Source: Epiperipatus broadwayi
Taxonomy: Eukaryota; Onychophora; Udeonychophora; Euonychophora; Peripatidae
Reading direction: 5' to 3'
Assembly: GCA_028023455.1 (NCBI GenBank)
Contig: JAQFVV010006200.1
Location: 7,862,521 to 7,926,520, forward strand
DNA: 64,000 bases
The notes beneath the pieces are model-generated. The model was not told where the DNA came from. It searched no databases and worked only from the letters and a program-made list of their open reading frames with translations. Below are positions 12,333 through 23,881 of this stretch, piece by piece. The position numbers were made by a program, and so were the translations under genes. Every line of letters starts with the position of its first letter. Position 1 is the first letter of the stretch.

Positions 12333-15081
12333 AGTTTTTTACACTTGTGTTTCTTAACATAGCCAATTTATTTTCAAGTTATTTATTTGTTGTTGTTTTT
12401 TCAATTCAAGTATAAAAAAATCTGTTTCTTTTGAGCAATAGATAGCGCTGACGTTAATATTTTTAAATAATATGCACACTATATATGAATTTTCTCAACA
12501 GTAGATTTCTTTCACGTGCGTTTCTGTACGTATGTAAACAATAAGCTTCATATATACGTCAATTATTTTTATCATCAAGTTTTTTCATCTATACTTCTGT
12601 ACCTATGTAAAATAAATTATCCTACGATTTGTTTTTGTTAGATAGACAATTCAAATTATTATAGCTTTCAATTCACATTTAGCTCCTATATTCTCTGAAA
12701 TGTCCATATTGAGAATAGTGACTGTTCATACATGATCTATGGATTATCATAAAGAACACAATTCCATACATCAATGAAGATTAAAATGTAAGCAGCATAA
12801 AGTCTCCTAACAATCATTTTTTAACTTTCCAAGCATCTTAACTAAACGGACCCTCAATATTTATAGAAGATCCTAAAGAATAACAGATTGATAAGTTGAA
12901 GAATATTTTCACCAAAACAAAATAAATTCAACGGTGATTTTTAATCAATTTTTCTCTTAATCTATTAATCTGTTTAACTGCAAACTCCATCTTTCTATTT
13001 TCAATGGCCTTAGTCAGACTTTCATCTACATTCTTCCATATCTGAACAGTTTCTTTTTACAATTAAACCTTTTATCTGTATCATATATTGATAATCATAA
13101 CATTATTTATTACATATAAGCTTTCAAATGATAGGTATTCTAATTGTTAATGCTTGACCTTTATAAAATATGAAAATAAAAGTTTAAATAAAGTTCTTAT
13201 CTATAACAATGGTGCTTGGTGTCAATGAACATCATTTATGCATTCAAAACATTAGTAGAATGAAATATTAGATATTTGAATTTATTTTTTTTTAAATTAA
13301 AAGAAATTTAGGTTAGTTATCATCATAGACAGAACAAATTTTAAAAGTAAACAATTAATTTAGTGTTATTAAAATTTTTAAAATAATTTCCTTACCATTT
13401 TGACAAAAGGCCACTTTGTTTTATTCAGTAAAAACAGCTTATGCTTATCGCAATGAATATTTTAAGAATTGTCTTCCTAAAAATAAACCTTTTGAAATAA
13501 CATCTAAATGTAGTGATTAATTTTTTGGTTTAAAATAAGTATTTTAGAAAAATATTGAACAAATAACCTTTAATATGTAAACAAATTATGGAAAATTACA
13601 ATTTTCTTTAAGGGCTTTGACGAAACATTCCATCAATCAGAAATTAACATTTCTTTTAACATCTAGGTGCATGTCTCTTGTGACATTGTTATGAAAATTG
13701 GTTATTCTCATTTCCTGCCATCTTCAGATTTTTTTTTAACTAATAATTTTAAAATTGGAACTGTGGTAAAATAAGTCTGTGCCACCTGTAAGATTACCGA
13801 TAGATTCAATACAATATAGAGAAGATTTGGTGATCACAGTATCAGTGTAATGTCTAAAACAGCAAACAGAACATGAGGTTGCTGTTACTGAGACAAATCA
13901 GGTTAAATATAAGTGCATTGAAAACAATTTTTATAATTATATATCCATTAAAATAAATACCTTTGTTTATACAAAAATAGTTTTTTCTTTCATTAAAATT
14001 TAGACTTTTGTCACAATAAAAATGAATTAATGTATTTGAATCTGAGTAATCATATTATTTAATTTCAAATAATATTCGAAAAATTATTAAAAAATATCAC
14101 CTACCTATTAATATTTAATTCATTCTATATTTTGTTTTACTATTCACTTAAGTAATTTTTGTATGTATTCATTTTTCTTTTCCTTAATAAATTTTAAATC
14201 TATATACACATGTGCAGTCAAAGTTACACAACTATTGGGTTGTGAATCATGAGAAATTCTGTATTATATGAATAGCAATGAAGTATTAATTAAGTCTATG
14301 AGTATTTTCATACAGAGATGAAAACTTCTTACATCTATATATGAGAGATAATGGTATATGCTTATTTGTTAATTAAGCCTTCACCAAAAATTCTTAATTA
14401 AATTATTATTAATTTAGATAGTAATCATGTATAAATAAATAATTGGAAAGAAAAAATATTTATTTAAGATGTTCTGTTTTCTATGTAAAAACTCTTCTGT
14501 TTACAGTCCAATCAAAAAACAATGAAGAATCATGTGATCATGTCATATGACATAATAAGTAATAAAAAATTTGGAGGAATGAAAAACGAATGTCAAGAGT
14601 TAACAAAATAAACATAAAGGATGCAAGAATAAAAGTTGTCTATTTATATGATAAATATGAAATTGTAATTCAAGAATTAATAATTAAGATTCATAGAATC
14701 TCATTAGAAATCATGCTAACTTTTAAAATTCCAATATCAATAATTGAAGGTAAAATATTGGCAAATCTAATTATTACACAGTGGAATATTGATCTTAGAA
14801 GGGGATATATCCCCTTCTGTGGTATATACAATTAGCACACATTGCTATTTTAATAGCTCGTAAGGTTATTTACGAATTTGGAACAAAGCATGCACCATCT
14901 CTTGGTCAATTTTGGTCACAATTTCTTCATTTTAGGCTTATTTTATAGGAAATTTAAAATTTAAAATTATAGTTCTAAAAACACCCGCATATAAAATTAT
15001 ATGTTTTTTTAAAAAATCAATTTTCTTTGCTGGCTATTAGTGCTTATACCAGACTCTTTTCTCTGATTGGAAATTGTACTG
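12333..15081. other. unassigned AT-rich DNA with a perfect 22-bp palindrome
   Basis: No family-level coding signal. The 81-residue ORF at 14,590-14,835 has no recognised motif. A perfect palindrome, AGAAGGGGATATATCCCCTTCT, lies at 14,797-14,818; read in its two halves it could be a transposon end junction or a protein-binding site. Confidence 0.35.
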
Positions 15082-15910
15082 TAGGCGTTTCTAAATGACA
15101 AAGCCAGAAATTAAACCAAAAATGTTCTACATGTTCGTAATTGATTTTGAAGTAAATAAACATATTTATTGTAATTTTTTATATTCATAAATAAGATTTT
15201 ACATTACTTTATCGAAATATAAAGTTTGATTCGAAAAATTTTAAATATTACAAGAAAAATAAGCTCTCGAAAGTAATCGCTGTTCATGACTAGTTGTTGA
15301 CACCTAATAACTGTAATTTGAATAATAGGCATTTTTAAAGAAATCTTTTACGCATTCGTATTTTGAAGTAAATAATTATATCTATTGTAATTTTATACAT
15401 TCATAAATAAGATTTTACATTACTTTATTGAAATATAAAGTTTGATTTGAAAAATTTTAAATATTACAAGAAAAATAAGTTTGGGGAAATCATCACTATT
15501 CTAGACACGTATTGCTACTGACCGTAATTAGGCATTTCTAAATGACAAAGCCAGAACTGAAAATAAAATGTGGTATGCTTTCATATTTTGAAGTAAATAA
15601 TTATATCATAATTTTTTATATTCATAAATAAGATTTTACATTACTTTATCGAAATATAAAGTTTGATTCGAAAAATTTTTAATATTACAAGAAAAATACA
15701 TTGGAGAAATGATCAATAATCAAACAATTATTTATTGATTGTAATTAGGCATTTCTAAATGACAAATTCAGAACTGAAAATGAAATGTGGTATGCTTTCA
15801 TATTTTGAAGTAAATAATTATATCATAATTTTTTACATTCATAAATAAGATTTTACATTACTTTATCAAAATATAAAGTTTGATTCGAAAAATTTTAAAT
15901 ATTACAAATG
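15082..15910 (+). repeat. tandem array, four units of about 200-245 bp
   Basis: Units begin with TAGGCRTTTCTAAATGACAA-like words at about 15,082, 15,326, 15,529 and 15,746. Each carries TTTTGAAGTAAATAA, CATAAATAAGATTTTACATT and AAATATAAAGTTTGATTYG. Spacing varies (about 244, 203 and 217 bp) because of internal deletions. Units 3 and 4 are most alike. This is a short local satellite or degenerate tandem duplication with no coding content. Confidence 0.8.
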
Positions 15911-16928
15911 GAGAAATGATATCTCTTCAGAAAAGTAGATTATTTTGACAGCTACAGACTGAATAATGACACCACGGATTGGTTGAAATATAATTCTTTT
16001 GTTTTACCACTGGCTATTTTTTAAATGTTTTTTCTTATATTTTTCTTCAGTTATTAACATTATTTTTATTTTTTCATTAGATTTAACCAATTTGAATCTA
16101 AAATTATTCAATTTTTAGAAGCTGAATTAAAAAAATTCTGTGTATTTTAGATTAATGTTTTAACAATAAAAACCGACTGGAAATGAATATTGTTCTCAGA
16201 TTTAAGTAGTGGACCATTACAAAAATTAGACAAAAATTAAATAAGTTGAAGGAATCAGTTAAAGGGTTTTAAATGAGTCATCTTTTCCCCTTTATAAAGT
16301 CACCCAAATTAATCTTTAACATTTTAAAATCAAAGATGTACTTTTCAGTATTAATGCACATAAAAAAATAGCAATGCATTAAATGTATTTGACAATGGCA
16401 GATATATGTAAAAGTAACACTATTGGTAAGGATTAATTGTAGATCTGTAGTTTACCTTTCGTAATTCAGTCAGAAACTTTGTTTACTATCTTTATTAGCA
16501 TTAATATAATTTTAATATAAACTTGGCATACATAATTGGGAATTTTCACTCACACTCATAACATTTTAACACTCAGTTATAAGCACACACACCCCTTCTT
16601 TATAATGATAAAACATCACATTCCAATATTTTGGAAAATGTCAGGGTTTTTTTTTTTGTTAGTTCTGTATATTAATCAGTTCATGCAGTTTTAAAACAAA
16701 ACAAAATAACCTACAGCTTCTAGAAATAAAAAAGCTTCACAATCTCTGGAAACATTATCCTGGAATAATCCTGCAGTATATTGGGAAAGTATTCGTCCAA
16801 GTATGTATAAGCTTAAATGTATGGCATTGGAGTGAATTCCAACATTTGTTTCTTCTTGATCCTTTTTTTAATTAGATTTAGGATACGGGCATATATATAT
16901 TAGGACCTATAAATTATATAACTATATC
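15911..16928. other. unassigned AT-rich DNA
   Basis: No ORF, RNA or repeat boundary could be supported in this interval. Confidence 0.4.
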
Positions 16929-16929
16929 T

Positions 16930-17400
<471 letters not shown>

Positions 17401-18030
17401 TTAATATAGTCTACCATGCTATTGAGACTTACATGTGTAAGCAATAGTTTGATGAGTAATGGAAGAAATTTTTATTTTCTTTGATTCAGGCAGCATTTTT
17501 ATTAGATAGAGTGATAATATAGCTCTATATATGTATAAAGATATTGTCATACAAAGTCAAAATGAAGATTTTAATCACACATGATAAATTACTTCATTTT
17601 ATTTTTATTATTGTATGAGAAAATGAGGATACACTTGCTCTTTTCACACACACACTAACATTGATTAAATCTTTCTAATTGTGAAAGACCATTGATTCTT
17701 GATTGAGGTTAAAAAAACTGCATTGACTGATTTATGATCGATTAACTCTTAAGCTAAGAGAAAACAGTTTTTCCATCAGTTACCAGATTTAGTTTAACAT
17801 GCCAGAAAGATAATTGATTAATGATCCTTCATTGGATAAATATTTTAGAACTTTTATCAGATAAGCCACCAATTGTGCTTCAAAATTATTTTAAATACTA
17901 AATAAAAAAGTGTATTATTTAACCGTGTCTTACACTTTAGTATATCAAAATTATCTCACTAAATTTAATGGTATATTTAATCTTTATACAGCATCATTTT
18001 AATTTAATTATAAAATTTATTTGCAATCAT
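17401..18030. other. unassigned AT-rich DNA
   Basis: No feature recognised between the microsatellite and the MITE fragment. Confidence 0.35.
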
Positions 18031-18182
18031 AACCAATTGGTCTGAATACAAGAATGTTCTGGATACAGATTTTAGATATTTTCTCATACCCCACTTGTTT
18101 CAGCTATTAGTATGCTCTCTGTATTACACTTTTGTAAATAAAAGCTTATAAAAGCAATGTCATGTTATATATGACTTGCTTC
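18031..18182 (+). mobile_element. fragment of the 11,574-11,756 foldback family
   Basis: Shares ACCARTTGGTCTGRA, GTTCTGGATA, TATTTTYTCATACC, GAGCTATTGGTACGCTCTCT-like and TGTATTRCA with the element at 11,574. It then continues into ATAAAAGYAATGTCAYGTTA-TATATGACTTGCTT, which matches the reverse complement of 11,522-11,573. Only one arm is present, so it does not fold back. Confidence 0.65.
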
Positions 18183-18357
18183 ATTGATTATTATGTTTAG
18201 TAGTCTCTCTTCTATAATCATCTGTTTATTTGATGCATAAATATTGTTTTGCAGGAAGTATATTCAAATATGTTCATCATGCATAGCCCAATATGTTGTT
18301 AATAATACACAGAAATATACAAATAAAATGATTTGTTTTAAAATTAACAATTTATCC

Positions 18358-18430
18358 GCATATTGTCGAGGTTATAGCCTCAGTAAATATTACTTACGTA
18401 ATCAATGTGCGTTTAATAAATTTATAATTA
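18358..18430 (+). repeat. dispersed leader-like repeat, copy 1
   Basis: About 70 bp containing GAGGTTATAGCCTC (a small hairpin), GTAAATATTACTTACGTAAT and TTTAATAAATTTATAATTA. The same sequence occurs inverted at about 58,625-58,700, directly upstream of an ORF1-like relic. It is probably the 5' leader of a LINE family. The ORF at 18,244-18,501 spans it by chance. Confidence 0.5.
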
Positions 18431-18501
18431 TAACAAATAATAATGTAAATGGAATAACAAAATCAACTTCTTTATTTAATAATCCACTATTTCTTCTATA
18501 G

Positions 18502-20690
18502 ATTTGCTAACAGATATCTTATTTACATATAAAAATATTCAATAGTCAAGATATGGTGTAAATCGTTAAATCAGAATTAAAACTAAAACCAAATATCAGA
18601 TTGCAAAAATGAGATTAAATATCTGTTTGCTCATATCATCATGAATATATATAGAATATGTTATATAAAAAATTTAAATATCTGTGAATTTGTTCATTAA
18701 GTTGTGCTAGCAAATTTTTTCACATTTGATACATAGAGTAGACTTATTACAAAATAAAGAATATTTATCTACATGTAGTATTTAGTTAATTATATATTTT
18801 GATCAATATTCTAATAAATGTTTTTTTATATAATTATTAATGAAATAATATTTGTTTATTAATAATTTTTCTTAGTCATTCATTATTTTATATATTTACT
18901 TAACTTGCTGTTATAATGTCATACTCTTCAATAAACAAATTTATAATACTAAAGACATGAGCCTCATTCTTAATTAATGCCTAATTTCTATTAACATTAT
19001 AAGTATTAACATTTTTGCAACAATTGTTCCCAAACAAATTGTATACTTTTGTTCAATATAATTTTTCATAGTCCACTTTATCATTTTAGGATGTCACATG
19101 GCACACACATTGGCTTTACAGAAGATATTTAAATTTGTTTAGCATTTTCCAGCTTTCATACAAATTGCCAGAGTTCCTTAACAATGTCAACTAGCACAAC
19201 CGTGGAAACTAGATTCACTTTGAATTACATTAATTAATACAATTATCTACAAGAAATTACTGAAATATCTGTCTAGTTGAACACAAAAAGCATTGAGAAA
19301 AATCATCTCTCTCATTATTGATAACATTATTCATATAGTTAATTTCTAAGAGATTATATGATGTTTGAGCCCTCTGGTAGCAGATTGGTTCAGCTGAAAA
19401 CCAATCTTAAACCTTTAACTTTTGTGTTCATCATTTTAGCACCACAATAAATTGAACAGAAGGTCATGTAACATTTGAACAACATAAGTACTGTTAACTC
19501 TTAAGATCATCATACTCCACTGTGCTTAACTGTACCGAGCACCAATATTTAGTATTGATCATTTTACAACTCAAATTGTGAAATAACTACCAAAGTCTTG
19601 GAATCATCTTTAGGAATAAACATAATTTTACCTGCATATGTAGATGAATTTCTAATTATTTCAAGAAAATTCAGAACAGCTGATTAACTGCACCTCTCAT
19701 CTCCAGTGTTATGTCTCATTGTAGCAAATATCAAAGAAAATTATTACTATTGTTCTTTTTCACCATCTTTTACAAATATAATGTACACAAAAATGAATTT
19801 ATTTTGCAATTTGTGAAATAAATTTACCACTGTAAACCAAATTAATTTATTGTTATCTTCATACTATAACCTTAATCTGATAGATTTAGAATAACAAATG
19901 TCATGGTATTCTATTTTTACTCACATATAGTGTCTCCTTCTAATATTTTAATTACAAAAAAAATAACCTAATCATCAGCAAAATTTATTTGAACCATCAT
20001 CATCAGACTTGATTAGTCTGTATCAAATGACACTTCCAACTTAGGACAGCAATAAACTTTAAAAACCTTATAATCACTCAACCTTTCATATAAAACATTG
20101 CTTTATATAACTTCTATATTGTATTAGTAGCAAAAAATTGATGCCCAATAAGACACCTTCTTATCTATAATCTATCTTTTCATCTAATAACAGCTTAGAT
20201 GCATCCAAGTATTAACGAACCAATCTAAATATTATTGGTAATACATCTTGAATTGTAATCTATCTCATGGGTTTTATGTTATCAGTATAGTTTTCAAATT
20301 CTTATTTATATGCTTATCCTTTGAATAGATTTTGTTTCTTAAACAGAGATTATCAGTTATTCAAATCTTCCAGTAAAACTATCCTATGCAAGATGGATTA
20401 TGTAATTTATGATTCATGTTTAATCCATAAAAATTAAGATTCTTTGATATCTTCTTATCACCCTTTGATTAAAAATATGTTTGAACAATACTTATCATTC
20501 ACAGATTTTTCTGGTAGGTCAGAAGTTACCAAATGTAAAAATGAAATTAGGGATTGCCATTATGCTTTGTAATTAAGCAACATGGGCTTGATTTTACAAA
20601 GAGTTGGAGGGTGGAGTACATTGAAGCCTGTCCATTAAAGTGTTGGGTTTTGCTATCTAAATATAAACAATATAAACTGAGTACTGATAT
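18502..20690. other. unassigned AT-rich DNA
   Basis: No coding signature or repeat boundary recognised in this 2.2 kb. Confidence 0.35.
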
Positions 20691-20714
20691 ATATATATAT
20701 ATATATATATATGG

Positions 20715-20786
20715 AAGATAATGATCTGGATCAACTGATGAGTGCTAGTTTAGCATGAAATACATATATTGGAGATCATTTATCTT
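20715..20786 (+). ncRNA. hammerhead ribozyme, type I, minimal stem III (copy 2)
   Basis: Core CTGATGA is at 20,735-20,741. Helix II is TGCTA / TAGCA (20,743-20,747 with 20,751-20,755), closed by a G-U pair, and GAAA is at 20,757-20,760. Stem III is ATA..TAT around a tiny loop. The cleavage triplet is ATA, with cleavage after 20,768. Inner stem I pairs TCAA (20,731-20,734) with TTGG (20,769-20,772). After an internal loop (GGA), AAGATA-ATGATCT (20,715-20,727) pairs with AGATCAT-T-TATCTT (20,773-20,786), 13 bp with one bulge. An internal loop in stem I is typical of natural type I hammerheads, where it makes tertiary contacts. This is the best-preserved copy of the three. Confidence 0.8.
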
Positions 20787-20789
20787 TTA

Positions 20790-20880
20790 TATGTATATGT
20801 GATCATGTGCATCTGTTGTATGAGATAGAATCAATAGCTGAAGGGTGTTTGAAAATCAGTGTTCAAATCCTCTAGAACTA
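20790..20880 (+). repeat. tRNA-like arm downstream of the hammerhead
   Basis: GTGATCATGTG...TATGAGATAG...GGGTGTTTGAAAATCAG ending in GTTCAAATCC (B-box-like, 20,861-20,870) aligns with the arm of the palindrome at 7,951-8,140. It also aligns with the reverse complement of 29,281-29,400. A weak A-box-like word TAGCTGAAGGG is at 20,835. The spacing between the boxes is too short for a normal tRNA, so this is a tRNA-like or SINE remnant. It sits only a few bases from the end of the ribozyme stem. Confidence 0.55.
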
Positions 20881-21186
20881 TAAACAATTAGTAAGTGAAT
20901 ATCCTGACTGTGAATATGTTGGTTTCTGCTTTGCCATTTGTTCTGCTTGTTGGTTATGTAAATGACATTAATGTTATAAGCATTCACTCTTGTTTGGTCC
21001 ACAAATAGTTTATCTTTACATGGTACAATGCTACTCAACTTATTAAAACTAATAAAGTTTGTAAAATAACCAGAATTTTCAACACTATATGAAACAAAAA
21101 AAGAGATCAGTGTTTTTTTGGCATTAAACCACTAAACATTACATGATTACCATTTTCTATGCTTCACAAGCTGTTAAAATAATCAC

Positions 21187-21815
21187 AAACTTTCCATGTA
21201 GTAGTACCACCCAGTGCAAGCCATGGTAATCAATGGGTGCTAAAAGATTTGTGCATAAAATCCATAACTAATTACTACTCATCCAATATCCCCTGACAGA
21301 GTTGTGGTTCATCAATGAGGAGTCTTTTATCTGAGAGAAATGAGTGGCAGTACTATATAGAAAGTTTTTTACTGTTTTAGCAGCCTGGGTAAGCACAGGA
21401 AATGGTGATCATCTGATGTTTACTGATTTAATATCAGTTCTGCTCATAGGGTAATGGTGATTATGGTTATTAATCACTAAAGACACCAAAATGTATAAGA
21501 TACTGAAGTGAGTTTAGGTCTGTATGACTACACAAACTGGTTAACTTGGACTGAAAACGTGTTTTAATTTTGGGTTCCTAGCTTTATAGTTAGCTAAATA
21601 AGTAAATGTTGGCTGCTAGAGGGTTGCATTAGATCCAAAGATCTAGGTGCAGTGCTCACAGACCCAAAGCTTCTTATTGATGAAAGGCATAGACTAGAAA
21701 CTAGTCTGGGACATTGGATGAGTAGAGGCTAGATAAGATTTTATGCACAAACTTTTCTATCATCCGTTGATTATTATGGGTTCAACTGGGTGGCACTACT
21801 GGGTGGAGAGTTTGT
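21187..21815. mobile_element. CAAAACTC-type foldback cluster F1
   Basis: Two copies of a roughly 185-bp foldback unit face each other: 21,187-21,368 and about 21,600-21,815. The first has its own inverted termini, AAACTTTCCATGTAGTAGTACC and the inverse of GGCAGTACTATATAGAAAGTTT. Shared internal words include GATTTTATGCACAAA, TGGATGAGTA and AGAAACTAGTCT. The 230-bp spacer holds GAAATGGTGATCATCTGATG and CACCAAAATGTATAAGATAC, both also found in F2. It is non-autonomous and non-coding. Confidence 0.7.
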
Positions 21816-21937
21816 TACTGTTTTATTGCCTTAGTACTGTTTAGGTAGGATACTTGCTCAGAATCAAACTTTAGGAGCCTGTATTTAAGAATTTCATTTT
21901 ATGAACAATTAATAAATTAAATATAATACTTAGGAGA

Positions 21938-23040
21938 TCAAATCTTCAAACTTATTTTTAAACTAAATTATTCTTTTTTTTTTCTCAGTGATGAAAGTTT
22001 ATTAATCAAAAAAAGATACAAATACAGTTAAATAAGAGGTTTACAAAGAATGGTAAAAATGAAATTCAGGAGCAACATGGTGAAAGGGGAAGAATACATA
22101 TGAAAAGGGATGTGGAAAGGGTGTGTATTAAGCATTAAAGACAAATGAATGTTACAATTTAGGAATTATTTGTAAAGTCTAGAAATCAAATATGAATAGT
22201 CTTTTAGGAGTACAATATTGGGAAATCCAATTTGTGGTAGATAAGGTGAGAAATAGAAAAATACTTGGAGATAACATAAAATACGGACTAAATCAATCTA
22301 CTGTTCAGTTCTTTCAAATGGCCTCGAATATCTTCACAACAGAGCAATCCCGAATACTTTGGAAAAATTATAGAAAAACTATGGAGAACAAGGGGGAAAA
22401 AATCCAAGCTTCAAAATGTCTCTGCTGAAAACCATTCTAATCCAGCATGAAAATCACATGAACAGCAAAAGGCCAGCCCTATCAATAACAACATTGGAAG
22501 TAATAAAATTAAACAAGGTGGATTATTCTTATAGAAAATTTAGATAAAAATTGAATCAGCAAAATTATAGAATGCTGTAAAATATAATTTTTTGGAAAAT
22601 AAAAAATTTAAAAACACTGCATTTTTATTATGTGTATCATAGTATTTTTTTGTTGTTGTTTTTTATTGACAAATAAATTTTATATATTTATTAGTTAAAT
22701 TTTTTCAATGTTTTAAACCATTTTACATTGGACTAAATTTATTCATCAAATTTGCATATGTAACAGAAATTATTTTCAAACTTATTTTTAAAACCATATT
22801 ACTCTTATAAAAAATTTAGATAAAAATTAAATCTGCAACGCTATGAAATGTAAAAAAAAAAATAGCTTTTTTGAAAAATACAAAATTTTAAAATACTGCA
22901 TTTTTATAGTTATACGACAATAATTCATTTTTTTAAATGACAAATAAATTTTATATATTTATTAGTTATAAATTTTTCAAGTTTTAAAACCATTTTGCAT
23001 TGGACTAAATTTATACATCAAATTTGCATATATAACAGAA
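21938..23040 (+). repeat. two tandem units of about 276 bp, one interrupted
   Basis: The second unit (from about 22,775) repeats CTTATTTTTAAAC..., ATAGAAAATTTAGATAAAAA, ACTGCATTTTTAT, GACAAATAAATTTTATATAT and TTGGACTAAATTTAT from the first. The first unit starts at 21,938, is split by the retrocopy at 21,976-22,521, and resumes at 22,522. Period measured on ATTCTT/ACTCTT is 276 bp. Confidence 0.75.
21976..22521 (-). pseudogene. retrocopied polyadenylated transcript
   Basis: On the minus strand the insert ends in AATAAA (inside GATTAATAAACTTTC), about 19 bases later a run of A (T10 at 21,974-21,983). It is flanked by the direct repeat ATTATTCTT (21,967-21,975 and 22,522-22,530). Removing it restores the tandem unit it interrupts. 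These are hallmarks of LINE-mediated retroposition of an mRNA. The insert is less AT-rich than its surroundings. No protein family was recognised; it may be mostly 3' UTR of a host gene elsewhere. The plus-strand ORF 22,192-22,428 is antisense and probably meaningless. Confidence 0.75.
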
Positions 23041-23739
23041 ATTAGGTTGGTTTGTTTGTTTTTCTAAGATAATAAAAAAGGTTATCTAAGAGTTACTTTG
23101 ATTCAAAAAAAATTGAGTAATCTGTCGTTACTGTCTACTAAATAAAAACAATGTGAAATTTTAGATAATAATATTATAATTAATGATTTTAGGAATAAAA
23201 AAGAATGAAAGTTAATTCCACGAAATAACTGAACTTTATTATAAATTCTGATATAATAAATATTTCAAATCTTTATTTTGTTAATACCTAGTCCACAGCT
23301 TGTTACATGAATCTAAAAAAAATATTTTATGATTTTATTACAATAGATTTTTGTCAGGCTTAAATGCTATGAAGTAAACGTTTTGTTTCTCAATTAGATG
23401 TTTTTAATAATATTTTGAGTTCCACAAACTCTAAGGGTGTCACTGGATTTGATGCATTATAGGCACTTTTTTGAAGAAATCATTTGAAGCAAAAAGATAT
23501 AAAAACATCACAAGTTTTTGTGTCCAACAATATATCTGTTCTGCATAAAAATCTACCCTCCATCAAGTTTAAACTCAGAGTTTGCTTTAAATCCCATTGT
23601 TTCGAAATGCCCTGATTAATAGCTGATATTTTAAGCTATTACACTGGATATCATAACATGACTACTTAGATACTGTGATGACATTCACGAACATATCTCT
23701 TCATCTGCAGAGAATAAATCATTGAAAATTTTAACTTTA
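23041..23739. other. unassigned AT-rich DNA
   Basis: No feature recognised between the tandem repeat and the SINE. Confidence 0.35.
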
Positions 23740-23756
23740 TATATAATCTATTCTTT

Positions 23757-23864
23757 TTTTTTTCATGTGTCATAGCATCGGCCGGGACGCGAACCCACAA
23801 CCGTCTGCAACCAACTACTTGCTTGCATGGCGGCTGCGATACCTCTCGGCTAACAACGCAAGAC
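23757..23864 (-). mobile_element. tRNA-derived SINE, copy 2, with intact target-site duplication
   Basis: Reading the minus strand: GTTAGCCGAGAGGTATCG (A box), a roughly 40-base middle, GGGTTCGCGTCCC (B box), CGGCCGATGCTATGACACAT, then a short A-run tail. The element is bounded by an exact 17-bp direct repeat TATATAATCTATTCTTT (23,740-23,756 and 23,865-23,881). The total length of about 108 bp is essentially a tRNA-like head plus tail, so this is a very short SINE. The perfect duplication indicates a fairly recent insertion. Confidence 0.9.
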
Positions 23865-23881
23865 TATATAATCTATTCTTT

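Noticed and set aside
15082-15910. CRISPR array
   Set aside because: Units are over 200 bp with no short repeat/spacer pattern, and the DNA is clearly eukaryotic.
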